NCBI RefSeq assembly: GCF_003114815.1
Contig: NZ_BFAZ01000003.1
Location: 62,001 to 126,000 of the forward strand
Reading direction: 5' to 3'
Length of the DNA stretch: 64,000 nt
DNA from: Leptospira ellinghausenii
GTDB taxonomy: Bacteria; Spirochaetota; Leptospiria; Leptospirales; Leptospiraceae
The position numbers were made by a program, and so were the translations under genes. This document shows, piece after piece, positions 8,518-17,973 of the stretch. Each line of letters begins with the position of its first letter. The stretch's first letter is position 1. The notes under the pieces were generated by a model. It saw only the letters and a list, made by a program, of their open reading frames with translations, made no database searches and was not told the origin of the DNA.

Positions 8518-10512
8518 ATGTTTCAAGCAATTAAAACTCTAAACTACCAATTCCTCTTTGTTTTCTTATGTTTTCTTTCTGTTTTTCCAAACCAGGCAGA
8601 TCCAAACCCCAAAGAGAAAGTTTGTTCCCTCCTTGAGCCTGGAGTTCCAAGCGAATACTTACTCTCTCGGGCCATTTACGAACAAATAGATGGATACCAA
8701 GCAAACAACCGTAAAAAGACAGCCGAGGCAAAACTTGGGTTTGAGAACTCTGTGTCTTTTTTAGACAAATACCACACTTGTTTAAAAGAGAAAGGACAAG
8801 GTCCAAGTGCCCAATCAGCGGAAATCCAAGCACAAAATTATTTGGAGTTAGGATATCCAGGTAAAGCTTGGGAATGGTCTGAAATTGCAAAACAGAATAC
8901 TAAAGAAGTCACAAAAGAACTTGTTATTTTACAAATGAGGATCCGTCTTCGGGAACAAGACTTAACAAAGGCAACAGAAGTATTGGAACATGATCTGGTC
9001 TCTTTTCCCAATGATCCTGATTTTTTGTATCTGCTTGGAAATTTGTACTTTGAACGAAAGATGTGGAATCAATCCCTATTGTATTACACTGCTCTTTCTT
9101 TTGTCATTGAAAGAAGGGACAATCATTCCAAATACAAATACATCACAGCAAAATCATTAGGTGAGCTTAATTACAAGTTAGATTACCCAAAAATTGCCAT
9201 CAAACGATATAACGAATACAATTCAGTCAATAAAAATGATATGGAAGTGTTGTTTCGGTTAGCGCAAATTTATTTTGTGTTAGGCGATTTTAAGATGTCC
9301 AAATTTTATTTGGAACAAATCAGGGAAAAAAATTCGAGAGACATTGACGCCTCGCACATGTTAGCTGAAATTTATTTCTTAGAAGCTCGTGATTTAGCAC
9401 CTCAGTTTTTTGATACTCTAAAAAACGAGAAAAAAATTCCAAAGGATGGTATCATCCCCATTTTATACCAATTGGTGAACGGCCGTACCATTGGGTTAGA
9501 TGAAAAACTTCGAAATTTTATTAAGGCCAATCCTGGCAGGTTGTCACCACGTGTCGCTTTCCTTGAGTTAGCTGATAAATTGAATGACCCCGATTACGAA
9601 CAAATCAATGCAGAAACCGCACAATATGCTTACGAATATAGGCAATACGGGCTTGCCGAAAAAATCCTCAAACGAGGGAAACAAAGATTAAAGCCAACTC
9701 AAGTGGAAGAACAAGCAAGTTACTTAGAAAAAATTGCAAACTGCCAAGAGATGTTAGGGCAGTGGAACCACGCTATCCTTTCCATGAAAGAAGCAAATGT
9801 TTTGAGTTCGGACCTTGAAAAAAAATTCCGAATGCGATTCCGTTTGGCCTATTTGTATCTGCAAGGAAATTTAAAAAAAGAAAAAGTCTCTGTGGATATT
9901 TTGTCCGAAACCATTTCGGAAAATCCGAATCCAACTCATTATTATTTGCGAGGATTGTCTTATTTCCAATTGGAAAAGTACAAAGAGAGTATTAACGATT
10001 ATACACAAGCCATCCAAATGGATCCAACCAATCCAAATTTTTATTTTTATAGAGCGACTGCTTACGATAAACTCAAACAATTCCCTGAAACAGAATCAGA
10101 TCTTAAAAAAACCATATCTCTCAATCCAAATGCATCCAATGCTATGAATTATTTAGGTTATTTGTATGCTGAAAAAGATATGTTTCCTGAAGAGGCCAAA
10201 CAACTGTTAACTCAGGCAATTACCTTAGAACCAGATAATCCTGCCTACCAGGACAGTTTGGGTTGGGTGTATTACCGAAAAAAAGACTTTAATTTAGCTT
10301 TATTACATCTAAACTTTGCAGCCTCATTGGCTTTGGAACGAGGGTTTGAGGACCCGGTGATTTATGAACATCTGGGTGATGTGTATTTAGCAAAAAAAGA
10401 CCCAGTCAATGCCGTACAATTTTTTAAACTTTCACTTTCCAAAGACAAACAGACGTCTAACAAGGACCTGGTGTCAAAAATCAAACGAGTGGAAAAGGAA
10501 ATTTCAGAATGA
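8518..10512 (+). CDS. exported TPR-repeat protein
   Basis: About 664 residues from the ATG at 8518, which gives a good signal peptide (YQFLFVFLCFLSVFPNQA). A longer frame opening at 8419 would lack one. Many tetratricopeptide repeats fill the protein. The clearest are near the C-terminus: HYYLRGLSYFQLEKYKESI, then NFYFYRATAYDKLKQFPE and DSLGWVYYRKKDFNLALLHL. Such proteins scaffold envelope complexes. Its start lies only 38 bases from the divergent gene at 8479. It overlaps the lipoprotein gene downstream by 4 bases (ATGA), so the two are coupled. A periplasmic TPR next to a LolB/LolA-like lipoprotein suggests a role in outer-membrane assembly, which is inference. Confidence 0.8.
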   Translation: MFQAIKTLNYQFLFVFLCFLSVFPNQADPNPKEKVCSLLEPGVPSEYLLSRAIYEQIDGYQANNRKKTAEAKLGFENSVSFLDKYHTCLKEKGQGPSAQSAEIQAQNYLELGYPGKAWEWSEIAKQNTKEVTKELVILQMRIRLREQDLTKATEVLEHDLVSFPNDPDFLYLLGNLYFERKMWNQSLLYYTALSFVIERRDNHSKYKYITAKSLGELNYKLDYPKIAIKRYNEYNSVNKNDMEVLFRLAQIYFVLGDFKMSKFYLEQIREKNSRDIDASHMLAEIYFLEARDLAPQFFDTLKNEKKIPKDGIIPILYQLVNGRTIGLDEKLRNFIKANPGRLSPRVAFLELADKLNDPDYEQINAETAQYAYEYRQYGLAEKILKRGKQRLKPTQVEEQASYLEKIANCQEMLGQWNHAILSMKEANVLSSDLEKKFRMRFRLAYLYLQGNLKKEKVSVDILSETISENPNPTHYYLRGLSYFQLEKYKESINDYTQAIQMDPTNPNFYFYRATAYDKLKQFPETESDLKKTISLNPNASNAMNYLGYLYAEKDMFPEEAKQLLTQAITLEPDNPAYQDSLGWVYYRKKDFNLALLHLNFAASLALERGFEDPVIYEHLGDVYLAKKDPVNAVQFFKLSLSKDKQTSNKDLVSKIKRVEKEISE

Positions 10513-11297
10513 ACGCTCGTTATTTAACAATTGTTTCCATTTTACTTTCACTCAGCTGCCAATCGGCAGAAGTAGAAGATCCAAATTTTATAGGTAAAGC
10601 AAATGGAAAGTATTTACCTGCAAAGGACAATTCCTCTCAGTCTTTTTTAAAAGAGGTTTTGGACAAAAATCCCGATTTCCCTAGTTTTAAATCAGAATTT
10701 TCTATGCAGATCCAAACCTTTGTCCCTAAGAAAGAAAATGTAAATTTGGATGGAAAGGTATTTTATGCCAAAGATTCAAAACAAATTAAAATCCAATTGA
10801 TGGATAGTTTTTTTGGAATGGTTTTTACTGAACTCATAGCAAACGAAAACCAAATCCAAATCAAACCAACAAGTACAAAAGAAATCCAAACCTTACCGAT
10901 GGGTGATATCCTCATCCAAGATCCAAACTCGGGCAAAAAATATACAATTCCCTTCCCTGTGATTTATGCATACCTTACAGGGAATTATATAAATGAAATC
11001 CAAAACCCAAAGGCAAAATTCAATCTGAGTGAAACTAGGGTTGCTCTTTCTAAAGCAGATGGGGATTACGAATATTTTTTTAAAGATGGTAATTTGGACC
11101 GATTGGAATTAACGAGTGGTAAACGAGGACTAAAAGCCATCGCCATTGTGAAAACAAGTGTGAACCAAATACACCCACCAAAAGAAATCACAACAAAGGT
11201 TGTGAGCCTTGATACGGAAAAGGAAAATGTTCTCATCCAAATCAAATTGAAAAAATCACAGATCACCGAAGTATCTCCACAAGTATTTCGTTTTTAA
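10509..11297 (+). CDS. lipoprotein with LolB/DUF4292-like character
   Basis: A 262-residue protein with signal peptide and lipobox LSLSC (lipidated Cys17). The mature part has a repeated beta-strand pattern (LDGKVFYAKDSKQIKIQL, then TELIANENQIQIKPTS) and a C-terminal VLIQIKLKKSQI strand, reminiscent of LolA/LolB or DUF4292 lipid-binding folds. No catalytic residues are obvious. It overlaps the TPR gene by 4 bases and the CapA-like gene starts 3 bases after it, so all three are probably one operon. The LolB-like assignment is from overall impression only and would need a structure comparison. Confidence 0.65.
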   Translation: MNARYLTIVSILLSLSCQSAEVEDPNFIGKANGKYLPAKDNSSQSFLKEVLDKNPDFPSFKSEFSMQIQTFVPKKENVNLDGKVFYAKDSKQIKIQLMDSFFGMVFTELIANENQIQIKPTSTKEIQTLPMGDILIQDPNSGKKYTIPFPVIYAYLTGNYINEIQNPKAKFNLSETRVALSKADGDYEYFFKDGNLDRLELTSGKRGLKAIAIVKTSVNQIHPPKEITTKVVSLDTEKENVLIQIKLKKSQITEVSPQVFRF

Positions 11298-11300
11298 GAG

Positions 11301-12443
11301 ATGAAACATCGGTTTTTTGTTTCGCTTCTATTATTTCCGATCCTTCTTTTTTCTGCAGATTTTCCAGAACATTTGGAAGATCCATTGGAATTGCCAATCA
11401 AGTACTTATATCAGTTTCAAACAGAAACTGGTGAGGCTCTACAAATTTCCAATTCAACTAAACTTTGGTTTGGTGGTGATGTGATGTTCAATTGGGGAGT
11501 TCGGGATTCCATGCGTTCTGAGGATGTATTTTTTCCCTTTCGGAGTTTTTTTCATTACCTCGACCAATTTGACTTTCGTTTTATCAATTTAGAAACACCT
11601 ATATTACACAAAGCACCTACAGCAGACCAAAGAAAATCCTATGTGTTTTTTGGGGAAAGAAGGGATCTCACTGTTCTACGTGCTCTCGGCATCAATGGAG
11701 TGTTTTTGGGAAATAATCATACAATGGATTTTGGTGAAAATGGACTTTTTGAAACCTTAGATCTGTTAGATGAATTTAAAATTTTCCACACAGGTGCAGG
11801 AAAAAACACCGACCATGCGTTGTTGCCTATCCTTGTGAAAAAGGGTAATACTGAATTTCGATTGTTTTCCTTTTCGGATACAGGCGAAACCAGGTTATTT
11901 TCTGGAACCAATTCCCCGGGTGCCGCCTATTTCCGTGTGGCCACCGCGGAAAAGGTCATCAAAAAAACGAAACCAGGGCAAGTGAATGTATTATCCGTAC
12001 ATTGGGGAGTGGAATATAATCCTACTCCCATGGACACGGAACGAAACGCAGCCAAATATTTGGTGAATGCAGGTTATAAGGTGATCATTGGCCACCATCC
12101 CCATGTCCCACAAGGGATCGAAGTATTCCCCAAGGGGATTGTCGTGTATTCACTTGGTAATTTTTTCTTTGGATCCAAAAACCAATACTTAAAACACAAT
12201 ATTTCTGTAGTGACTCATTTTGATGGCGACAAACTTTTGTTTGTTGAAGTGATTCCCGTGTTTGGAAAACACCAAAACCTCCCAGGGGATCATTATTTTT
12301 TTCCATTAGGTCCAAAAGAAGCAGAAACGTTTTTAAAAGAATATGCCATTCTTTGTAAACAACTTGGAACGGAACTTGTGATTTCAGGGGGAAGGGGTTA
12401 TGTTTTTTTTGATAAGGAACTAAAAGCCAAACTGAAACCGTAG
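11301..12443 (+). CDS. CapA-family metallophosphatase-like protein
   Basis: A 380-residue protein with signal peptide (FFVSLLLFPILLFSAD) and a CapA domain. Metal-ligand motifs are present: FGGDVMF (Asp60), NLETP (Asn97, Glu98), LGNNHTMDFG (Asn139, His140), VHWGVEY, and IGHHPHVPQGIE near the C-terminus. CapA proteins belong to the calcineurin-like phosphoesterase fold. The namesake helps poly-gamma-glutamate capsule export, but most homologues have unknown envelope roles. No capB/capC-like genes are nearby, so poly-glutamate synthesis is unlikely here. The 3' end overlaps the convergent membrane-protein gene by 46 bases. Confidence 0.85.
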   Translation: MKHRFFVSLLLFPILLFSADFPEHLEDPLELPIKYLYQFQTETGEALQISNSTKLWFGGDVMFNWGVRDSMRSEDVFFPFRSFFHYLDQFDFRFINLETPILHKAPTADQRKSYVFFGERRDLTVLRALGINGVFLGNNHTMDFGENGLFETLDLLDEFKIFHTGAGKNTDHALLPILVKKGNTEFRLFSFSDTGETRLFSGTNSPGAAYFRVATAEKVIKKTKPGQVNVLSVHWGVEYNPTPMDTERNAAKYLVNAGYKVIIGHHPHVPQGIEVFPKGIVVYSLGNFFFGSKNQYLKHNISVVTHFDGDKLLFVEVIPVFGKHQNLPGDHYFFPLGPKEAETFLKEYAILCKQLGTELVISGGRGYVFFDKELKAKLKP

Positions 12444-13120
12444 TGGAACCAACTGCACACCATACCCAATGCAAAAAAGGGAAAACTGAGTTCGAGTAAA
12501 TTGGTGCGGATGATGGAAAACACCTGCAAAAAAAATCCAGTAAAGAATAAAAGGGCAGCACTCTTTAAAATCCATCCTTTTTCGTATAACCAAAAATATA
12601 CGGAAACAATTGCCACATAGGAAAACAAACAAAACCATTTGAGTTGGGAAGTGGGTTTAAGATACTCCAAGGAAGGTGTCATTTCTTCTGCAGTTTTTGC
12701 ATCTAAGACATTGAGTATGAGAATGTTTTCAATGAGGTCAGCAAACCCTGCAATCACAAGAAGTAGGATCATTCCCATAAAAATTTTGAGAAAGATAGGA
12801 CGCACTTTACGACCTGCGTAATGCCCTGTGTAGGTTAAAAACGCCAGATAACAAAAGATAAATCCAAAGTCAAAATAGTGAACTCGACGGTATTCTGTGG
12901 ATAGGTGGAAAAAATCGATGGTGTCAGGGATTCCAATGAGATCCTGGACTTGTTTTGGCGTTTCAGCCATCTCGAGACCAAGTAGTGTGGATTCAAATCC
13001 AGAATGGTTGTCGAGTGCGGGTTCTTTGGGAGTGATGTGGTTTAAAAAACCAGCATAGAGTGCTAAAAAGAGACCCAGGCCCAGGCCCCAAACTTCTGGA
13101 AAATTTGATTTTTCACCCAT
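12398..13120 (-). CDS. multi-pass membrane protein of unknown function
   Basis: A 240-residue protein with about five or six hydrophobic segments: near residues 12-27, 84-98, 112-131, 160-177, 185-202 and 210-228. The loop between the first two segments (about 30-80) is long and acidic, with STEYRRVHYFDFGF before the second segment. I do not recognise the family. It converges with the capA-like gene, overlapping by 46 bases, and diverges from the rpsF operon. The start ATG at 13118-13120 precedes a plausible amino end (MGEKSNFPEVW). Confidence 0.7.
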   Translation of the reverse strand: MGEKSNFPEVWGLGLGLFLALYAGFLNHITPKEPALDNHSGFESTLLGLEMAETPKQVQDLIGIPDTIDFFHLSTEYRRVHYFDFGFIFCYLAFLTYTGHYAGRKVRPIFLKIFMGMILLLVIAGFADLIENILILNVLDAKTAEEMTPSLEYLKPTSQLKWFCLFSYVAIVSVYFWLYEKGWILKSAALLFFTGFFLQVFSIIRTNLLELSFPFFALGMVCSWFHYGFSLAFSSLSKKT

Positions 13121-13229
13121 AAACAGTCAGAAATTACATAGAATGCGAAGGGATTCAAGGCTCCAAGAAGAAATTCCATTGACCCAAGGCCCCATAACCA
13201 AAACCCTAGTGGAAACTAACAAATTCTTC

Positions 13230-13255
13230 TACCTACAAGTGTTTCTATGTAGGTA
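13230..13255 (+). promoter_or_regulatory. hairpin in the rpsF leader
   Basis: Bases 13230-13237 (tacctaca) are an exact inverted repeat of 13248-13255 (tgtaggta), separated by a 10-base loop. The hairpin ends 7 bases before the rpsF ribosome-binding site (AGGAG at 13263-13267). S6:S18 binding motifs are known in rpsF leaders of many bacteria, but their hallmark CCG in the loop/bulge is not seen here. The element may instead be a promoter or other control site. I found no convincing -35/-10 pair in 13121-13229. Confidence 0.35.
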
Positions 13256-13271
13256 TACCCATAGGAGAAAT

Positions 13272-13547
13272 ATGAGAAACTACGAAATCACGAATATTCT
13301 TCGTGAAGGGAATGTAGAAGAGACGAAGTCTGCCGTTAAGGAACTTCTCTCCAAATACAACTTCACGATCCAAGGCGAAGAGGATTGGGGTTCAAAAAGA
13401 CTCTGGCATCCCGTTGGACAAGACGAACAAGGTCACTTTATACTCACTAAGTGTTCTGGATCTCCCGCAGAAGTTATAAAGATTGAGCATGAATTTAAAC
13501 TCAATGCCAACATCTTAAAAACCCTCGTAATAAGGGCAAATGGCTAA
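13272..13547 (+). CDS. rpsF: 30S ribosomal protein S6
   Basis: A 91-residue protein (MRNYEITNILREG, then WGSKRLWHPV and HFILTKCSG) matching ribosomal protein S6, which binds S18 on the small-subunit platform. I chose the ATG at 13272 because AGGAG sits 4 bases upstream and homologues begin at this MRNYE. The frame stays open upstream to 13143, but that extension looks non-coding. The stop overlaps the ssb start by 8 bases. The S6-SSB-S18-L9-DnaB order is a widely conserved operon. Confidence 0.97.
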   Translation: MRNYEITNILREGNVEETKSAVKELLSKYNFTIQGEEDWGSKRLWHPVGQDEQGHFILTKCSGSPAEVIKIEHEFKLNANILKTLVIRANG

Positions 13548-13977
13548 CGATCTAAACAAAGTACTACTCATCGGTCGTATGACTCGTGATCCGGAATTTA
13601 AATCGGTGAACGGGAGTTCTGTTGTCAATTTTTCAATTGCAAATAACAGAGTTTATGTGACGAACGGCGAAAAAAAAGAGGAAACTCATTATTTCGACTG
13701 CGTTGCATGGGGCCGACTTGCTGACATATTGAAACAATATGCTGGCAAAGGGAAACAAGTAGCAATCGAAGGTAGACTCCAACAACAGTCATGGGAAACT
13801 CCTGAAGGCAAAAAAGCCTCAAAGATCCGCGTATATGTCGAGACCGCACAACTATTAGGTGGTCAAGGACAAGGTGGTGGATCCGGAGACCGATCTGACA
13901 GTTCCAATTCTTATGATTCCGGCGTAAGTAGTGGTTATGATGATTATCCAGCCGGTGATGACGACATTCCTTTTTGA
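13540..13977 (+). CDS. ssb: single-stranded DNA-binding protein
   Basis: A 145-residue SSB. The N-terminal OB fold (NKVLLIGRMTRDPEF, YFDCVAWGRLADI, KQVAIEGRLQQQSW) is followed by a Gly/Ser/Asp-rich linker from about residue 110 and the acidic tip DDDIPF that recruits repair and replication proteins. The length is typical for bacterial SSB, slightly short in the linker. It lies between rpsF (8-base overlap) and rpsR. Confidence 0.97.
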   Translation: MANDLNKVLLIGRMTRDPEFKSVNGSSVVNFSIANNRVYVTNGEKKEETHYFDCVAWGRLADILKQYAGKGKQVAIEGRLQQQSWETPEGKKASKIRVYVETAQLLGGQGQGGGSGDRSDSSNSYDSGVSSGYDDYPAGDDDIPF

Positions 13978-13989
13978 TAGGTGATGACA

Positions 13990-14334
13990 ATGAGTGAAAC
14001 GACAAATATTGATGATACAAGAGTAGATTCCCGTGACAGTATGGACGGGATGGATGACGACGAAAAAGGTGGTTTCCGTGGTAAAGACGGAGAAGGTAAG
14101 TTCGGTCGTAAAAACGCAAAATACAAAAAGAAAGTATGTAAGTTCTGCGCTGACAAAGCGTTACTTGCAGGACTCGATTACAAACGAGTAGATATTTTAG
14201 AAAGATTTGTAACCAACCGTGGTAAAATCATTCCAAGAAGGATCACAGGAACTTGTGGCAAACACCAAAGAGCCCTTGCTCGTGAAATCAGAAAATCCAG
14301 ATCCATCGGTTTATTACCGTTTAAAGTTCTGTAG
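13990..14334 (+). CDS. rpsR: 30S ribosomal protein S18 with acidic N-terminal extension
   Basis: The C-terminal 70 residues are ordinary S18 ([23 protein letters not shown] and [26 protein letters not shown]). The retained CxxC plus a later Cys suggest a zinc-binding form. About 40 extra residues precede it and are rich in Asp ([12 protein letters not shown]), which most S18 proteins lack. I chose ATG 13990 because AGGTGA at 13979-13984 is properly spaced; GTG 13981 and ATG 13984 are in frame just upstream. Confidence 0.95.
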   Translation: MSETTNIDDTRVDSRDSMDGMDDDEKGGFRGKDGEGKFGRKNAKYKKKVCKFCADKALLAGLDYKRVDILERFVTNRGKIIPRRITGTCGKHQRALAREIRKSRSIGLLPFKVL

Positions 14335-14343
14335 GAGTTACGG

Positions 14344-14790
14344 ATGAAAGTTGTATTACAAAAAGACGTATTAAATCTTGGTGATGCTGGGGATGTTAAA
14401 GAAGTTGCTGATGGTTATGCACGTAACTTTCTCATTCCTAGAAGACTTGCCGTACGTGCAAACGACGGAAACACAAAAGCAGCCATCCACCAAAAAAGAC
14501 TCGCTGAATTAAAACGTGACAAACGTGTAAAAGTGATGAAAGAACTTTCTTCTTCGATTGATGGTAAAACATACGAAGTGAAAGTGAAAGTGGGTGAGAA
14601 CGACAAACTTTTTGGTTCTGTAACAGCGAATGATATTGCTCTCGCAATTAAAAACACTGGTGTGGAACTCGACAAACGTAAACTTGAGTTAGGCGAGCCA
14701 ATTAAATCAGTTGGTGAGTTCAAAATTAAAGTTCGTTTGGCTGAAGGTGTTGTGCCTCAAATCGTAGTGAAAGTCGTCGGCCAAGCATAG
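14344..14790 (+). CDS. rplI: 50S ribosomal protein L9
   Basis: A 148-residue L9 with the N-terminal RNA-binding domain (MKVVLQKDVLNLGDAGDVKEVADGYARNFLIPRRLA), a central charged helix and the C-terminal domain (KLFGSVTANDIA). The start is 9 bases after rpsR with GGAGTTACGG upstream. It is part of the rpsF operon and helps maintain reading frame on the ribosome. Confidence 0.97.
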   Translation: MKVVLQKDVLNLGDAGDVKEVADGYARNFLIPRRLAVRANDGNTKAAIHQKRLAELKRDKRVKVMKELSSSIDGKTYEVKVKVGENDKLFGSVTANDIALAIKNTGVELDKRKLELGEPIKSVGEFKIKVRLAEGVVPQIVVKVVGQA

Positions 14791-14811
14791 TCTTACACTA
14801 ACGCTTTTTCG

Positions 14812-16155
14812 ATGAATTCTAACCCCCTTCAGGAGATAGAGTCTGAGAAGAACTTAATCGGTTACCTACTCATGAGAGGGGTAGCCGGGCAGGAAGACTT
14901 AGGTCTGAGCCCCGATGACTTTTATATGGATACCCATAGAAGAGTCTTCGAAGCGGTCACAGACCTCATTAATGAAGGGACAAACATTGACCTAGTTACG
15001 GTCACAAACCAAATGCGAGAAAAACGTCTGTTTAAAGACGAATCTCGCGACTTGGAATACATTACCTCACTTTACAAAGATACTGTCCCCTTTCAACCGT
15101 TAGAGTATTACGTTCGTCGAGTGAAACGTGTTTCCGACAGACGGAAGTATGTTGAAGCATTAAACCAAGCTATTGATAAAGTCAAACTTGAACCTGGCGA
15201 AAACGATTCCGTTTTTAGTCTTGTGGAACAGTCCCTTATGGACATCTCTCGCCAAGAGAGATCCAAAGGGTTACGGAAAGTCAAAGACGATGCCAATGCA
15301 CTTATCGATTACATCAAAAATGTGGTGGCGGCAAGCCAAAACGGAACTGGTGGAATCAACGGTTTAAAAACACATTTTACTGGGCTTGATATGGCAACCA
15401 CAGGTCTTAAGTCACACGAACTTATGATCCTTGCGGCACGTCCTGGAAATGGGAAAACAACATTTGCTTTGAACATCGCAGCAAATGCCGCATTGAAAGA
15501 ACGTAAAACAGTTGTTATTTTCTCGCTCGAGATGAGTCGTATCGAACTCCTTCTCAAACTCATCAGTGCTGACGCAAGGATTGATTCCTATGCGTTAAAA
15601 GCGGGAACACTTACCTCCGCACAGATGACACAGTTAAAAGACAGTATTGGAAATATCACTTCGGCAAGTCTTTACATCGATGATTCAGGGTATTTGACGA
15701 TCCAAGAATTTTCGGCAAGACTTCGCCAACTTCGAACCACAGAAGAAGTGGGTCTTGTGATCGTGGATTACCTGCAGCTCATGAGTGATCCGAAAGCTGC
15801 TATGGGTGGACGCCAACAAGAGGTTGCCAATATTTCCAGAGGACTTAAACAAATGGCACGGGAAGTGGGTTGCCCCATCATCGCATTATCGCAGATGAAC
15901 CGTTCCATTGAAAACCGCTCGAAAGACCAACGGCCACAACTTTCCGACTTACGGGAGTCAGGTGCTATTGAGCAGGATGCGGATATTGTATGTTTTATTT
16001 ATCGGGAAGAAATGGTGAAACCTCCCGAAGAGCTAGACCCAAACAAAAGGGGGATGGCTGAGATCATCATCGCCAAAAACAGAGCGGGAGCAACGGCCGA
16101 TTTTCCATTGATGTTCAATCCGAAAATCAGTCGTTTCGATAACGTTCCATTATAA
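14812..16155 (+). CDS. dnaB: replicative DNA helicase DnaB
   Basis: A 447-residue DnaB with the N-terminal primase-interaction domain (about 5-105) and a RecA-like motor. Walker A is RPGNGKTT (about 210-217), Walker [13 protein letters not shown], and the C-terminal motif [10 protein letters not shown] is also present. No intein is seen. It is the hexameric helicase that unwinds the fork 5' to 3'. It follows rplI by 21 bases, the conserved context for this gene. Confidence 0.97.
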   Translation: MNSNPLQEIESEKNLIGYLLMRGVAGQEDLGLSPDDFYMDTHRRVFEAVTDLINEGTNIDLVTVTNQMREKRLFKDESRDLEYITSLYKDTVPFQPLEYYVRRVKRVSDRRKYVEALNQAIDKVKLEPGENDSVFSLVEQSLMDISRQERSKGLRKVKDDANALIDYIKNVVAASQNGTGGINGLKTHFTGLDMATTGLKSHELMILAARPGNGKTTFALNIAANAALKERKTVVIFSLEMSRIELLLKLISADARIDSYALKAGTLTSAQMTQLKDSIGNITSASLYIDDSGYLTIQEFSARLRQLRTTEEVGLVIVDYLQLMSDPKAAMGGRQQEVANISRGLKQMAREVGCPIIALSQMNRSIENRSKDQRPQLSDLRESGAIEQDADIVCFIYREEMVKPPEELDPNKRGMAEIIIAKNRAGATADFPLMFNPKISRFDNVPL

Positions 16156-16166
16156 GAGGTTTTCAA

Positions 16167-17972
16167 TTGAATCACTGGGTAACATCAGAATACAAAAATC
16201 GAATTAGAGCAACGAGTGTCTCAGATGCTTCGGTTGGTAAAACATTATTCCTTTCAGGTTGGGCTTTCCGTTACCGCGACCAAGGAGGAGTGATCTTCAT
16301 CGACCTTAGGGATCGTTCCGGTATTTTACAGATTGTGGCAAGAAAAGAAATCCTCGGAGATGACTTTTCAAAAGTCGAAAAAATTCGTTCCGAGTATGTG
16401 ATTGCAGTGAAAGGAAAACTCTCTCTTCGGGATGCAGAATCCATCAATCCCAAAATGGAAACTGGGAAATACGAACTCATAGCAGAAGCAATCGAGATTT
16501 TAAATACATCCAAAACTCCTCCTTTTACCTTAGATGAGTTTGATCCTTCTGGGGAAGAAATTCGTTTGAAGTATCGTTACCTGGATATGCGAAGAGAAGA
16601 ACTTCGCGATCGTTTGGTGTTAAGACACAAACTAACATTTGCTCTACGGGAATACCTTGACCAACATTCCTTTTTGGAAATAGAAACTCCCATTCTCAAT
16701 AAATCAACTCCTGAAGGGGCACGTGACTTCCTTGTCCCATCACGATTGAATCCCGGTGAGTTTTATGCACTCCCACAATCACCACAACTTTTCAAACAGA
16801 TTCTCATGATTGGGGGAATGGAACGATACTTCCAAATCGTAAAATGTTTTCGGGACGAAGACTTACGCGCTGACCGCCAACCTGAATTCACACAGCTGGA
16901 TATGGAGTTTTCTTTTGTCACTGAAGAAGACATCCGTCGTGAAATCGAAGCTATGTGGGCGTATGCCTTAAAAAAAGTATTCCAATTAGAAGTAAACTCT
17001 CCCTTTATGACCATGCCATACCATATGGCGATGGAAGAATACGGTTCAGACAAACCTGACATTCGTTTTGGAATGAAACTTGTGAATGTATCAGAACTTG
17101 TGAAATCATGTGACTTCCAAGTCTTCACGGGTGCCATTGCAGGTGGTGGTGTGGTAAAAGCCATTTGTGTTCCCGGTGGTTCGACCATCTCACGGAAAGA
17201 AATCGAAGACCTCACGGCTTGGCTTTCTCGCGACTTCCGAGCCAAAGGTCTTGCTTACATGAAACATGGAGCAAATGGATTAGAATCAACGATCACAAAG
17301 CGGTTCACTCCTGAAACCTTAGAAGCGATTGCTAAAGCTGTGGGTTCGAAAGAAGGAGATATGGTATTTTTTGGGGCAGATTCGTCTAAGATTGTGAATG
17401 CGTCCCTTGGTGCCTTACGTTTGAAATTATCAGAAAAATACGATCCACCTAAGGTTCCTTATAGTTTCCATTGGGTGGTTGACTTTCCTATGTTTGAGTT
17501 GGATGAAACCACAAAAACTTGGACCTTCCTCCACCATCCATTTACATCTCCCAAAGAAGAAGACTTTCAAAAACTAAGGGATTGGAAGGCTGGGAAAGAA
17601 GTTGACCTTTCTTCGATTGGTGCGAAAGCATATGATCTAGTTTTGAATGGAACAGAAATTGGTGGTGGTTCCATCAGGATCCACAACCCAGAAATCCAAA
17701 GCCTCGTACTTGAGGCGATTGGGATTGGAGAAGAAGATGCAAAATCCAAGTTTGGATTTTTACTCGATGCGTTATCCTTTGGTGCTCCTCCTCATGGTGG
17801 GATTGCCTTTGGTGTGGATCGCATCATGATGTTACTCACTGGTGGAACCTCTATCCGTGATGTCATTGCGTTCCCAAAAACACAAAAAGGAACTTGTATG
17901 ATGAGTGAAGCGCCAGGCCCAGTAGAAGCAAAACAATTAGAAGAACTGAAACTCAGGGTAGTCACAATTTAA
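16167..17972 (+). CDS. aspS: aspartyl-tRNA synthetase
   Basis: A 601-residue class II synthetase of the bacterial type: an OB-fold anticodon domain (about 1-110), catalytic core motif 2 ([18 protein letters not shown]), a GAD insertion (about 285-420) and motif 3 ([15 protein letters not shown]). The start is a TTG at 16167 with AGAGG at 16155-16159. It charges tRNA-Asp; whether it also charges tRNA-Asn cannot be settled from this window. Confidence 0.96.
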   Translation: MNHWVTSEYKNRIRATSVSDASVGKTLFLSGWAFRYRDQGGVIFIDLRDRSGILQIVARKEILGDDFSKVEKIRSEYVIAVKGKLSLRDAESINPKMETGKYELIAEAIEILNTSKTPPFTLDEFDPSGEEIRLKYRYLDMRREELRDRLVLRHKLTFALREYLDQHSFLEIETPILNKSTPEGARDFLVPSRLNPGEFYALPQSPQLFKQILMIGGMERYFQIVKCFRDEDLRADRQPEFTQLDMEFSFVTEEDIRREIEAMWAYALKKVFQLEVNSPFMTMPYHMAMEEYGSDKPDIRFGMKLVNVSELVKSCDFQVFTGAIAGGGVVKAICVPGGSTISRKEIEDLTAWLSRDFRAKGLAYMKHGANGLESTITKRFTPETLEAIAKAVGSKEGDMVFFGADSSKIVNASLGALRLKLSEKYDPPKVPYSFHWVVDFPMFELDETTKTWTFLHHPFTSPKEEDFQKLRDWKAGKEVDLSSIGAKAYDLVLNGTEIGGGSIRIHNPEIQSLVLEAIGIGEEDAKSKFGFLLDALSFGAPPHGGIAFGVDRIMMLLTGGTSIRDVIAFPKTQKGTCMMSEAPGPVEAKQLEELKLRVVTI

Positions 17973-17973
17973 T

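Noticed and set aside
13179..13184. TTGACC as a -35 box for the rpsF operon
   Set aside because: No acceptable -10 box at the right spacing was found.
16763..17245. 160-residue minus-strand frame opposite aspS
   Set aside because: Antisense shadow of aspS with Ser-rich, non-protein-like content.
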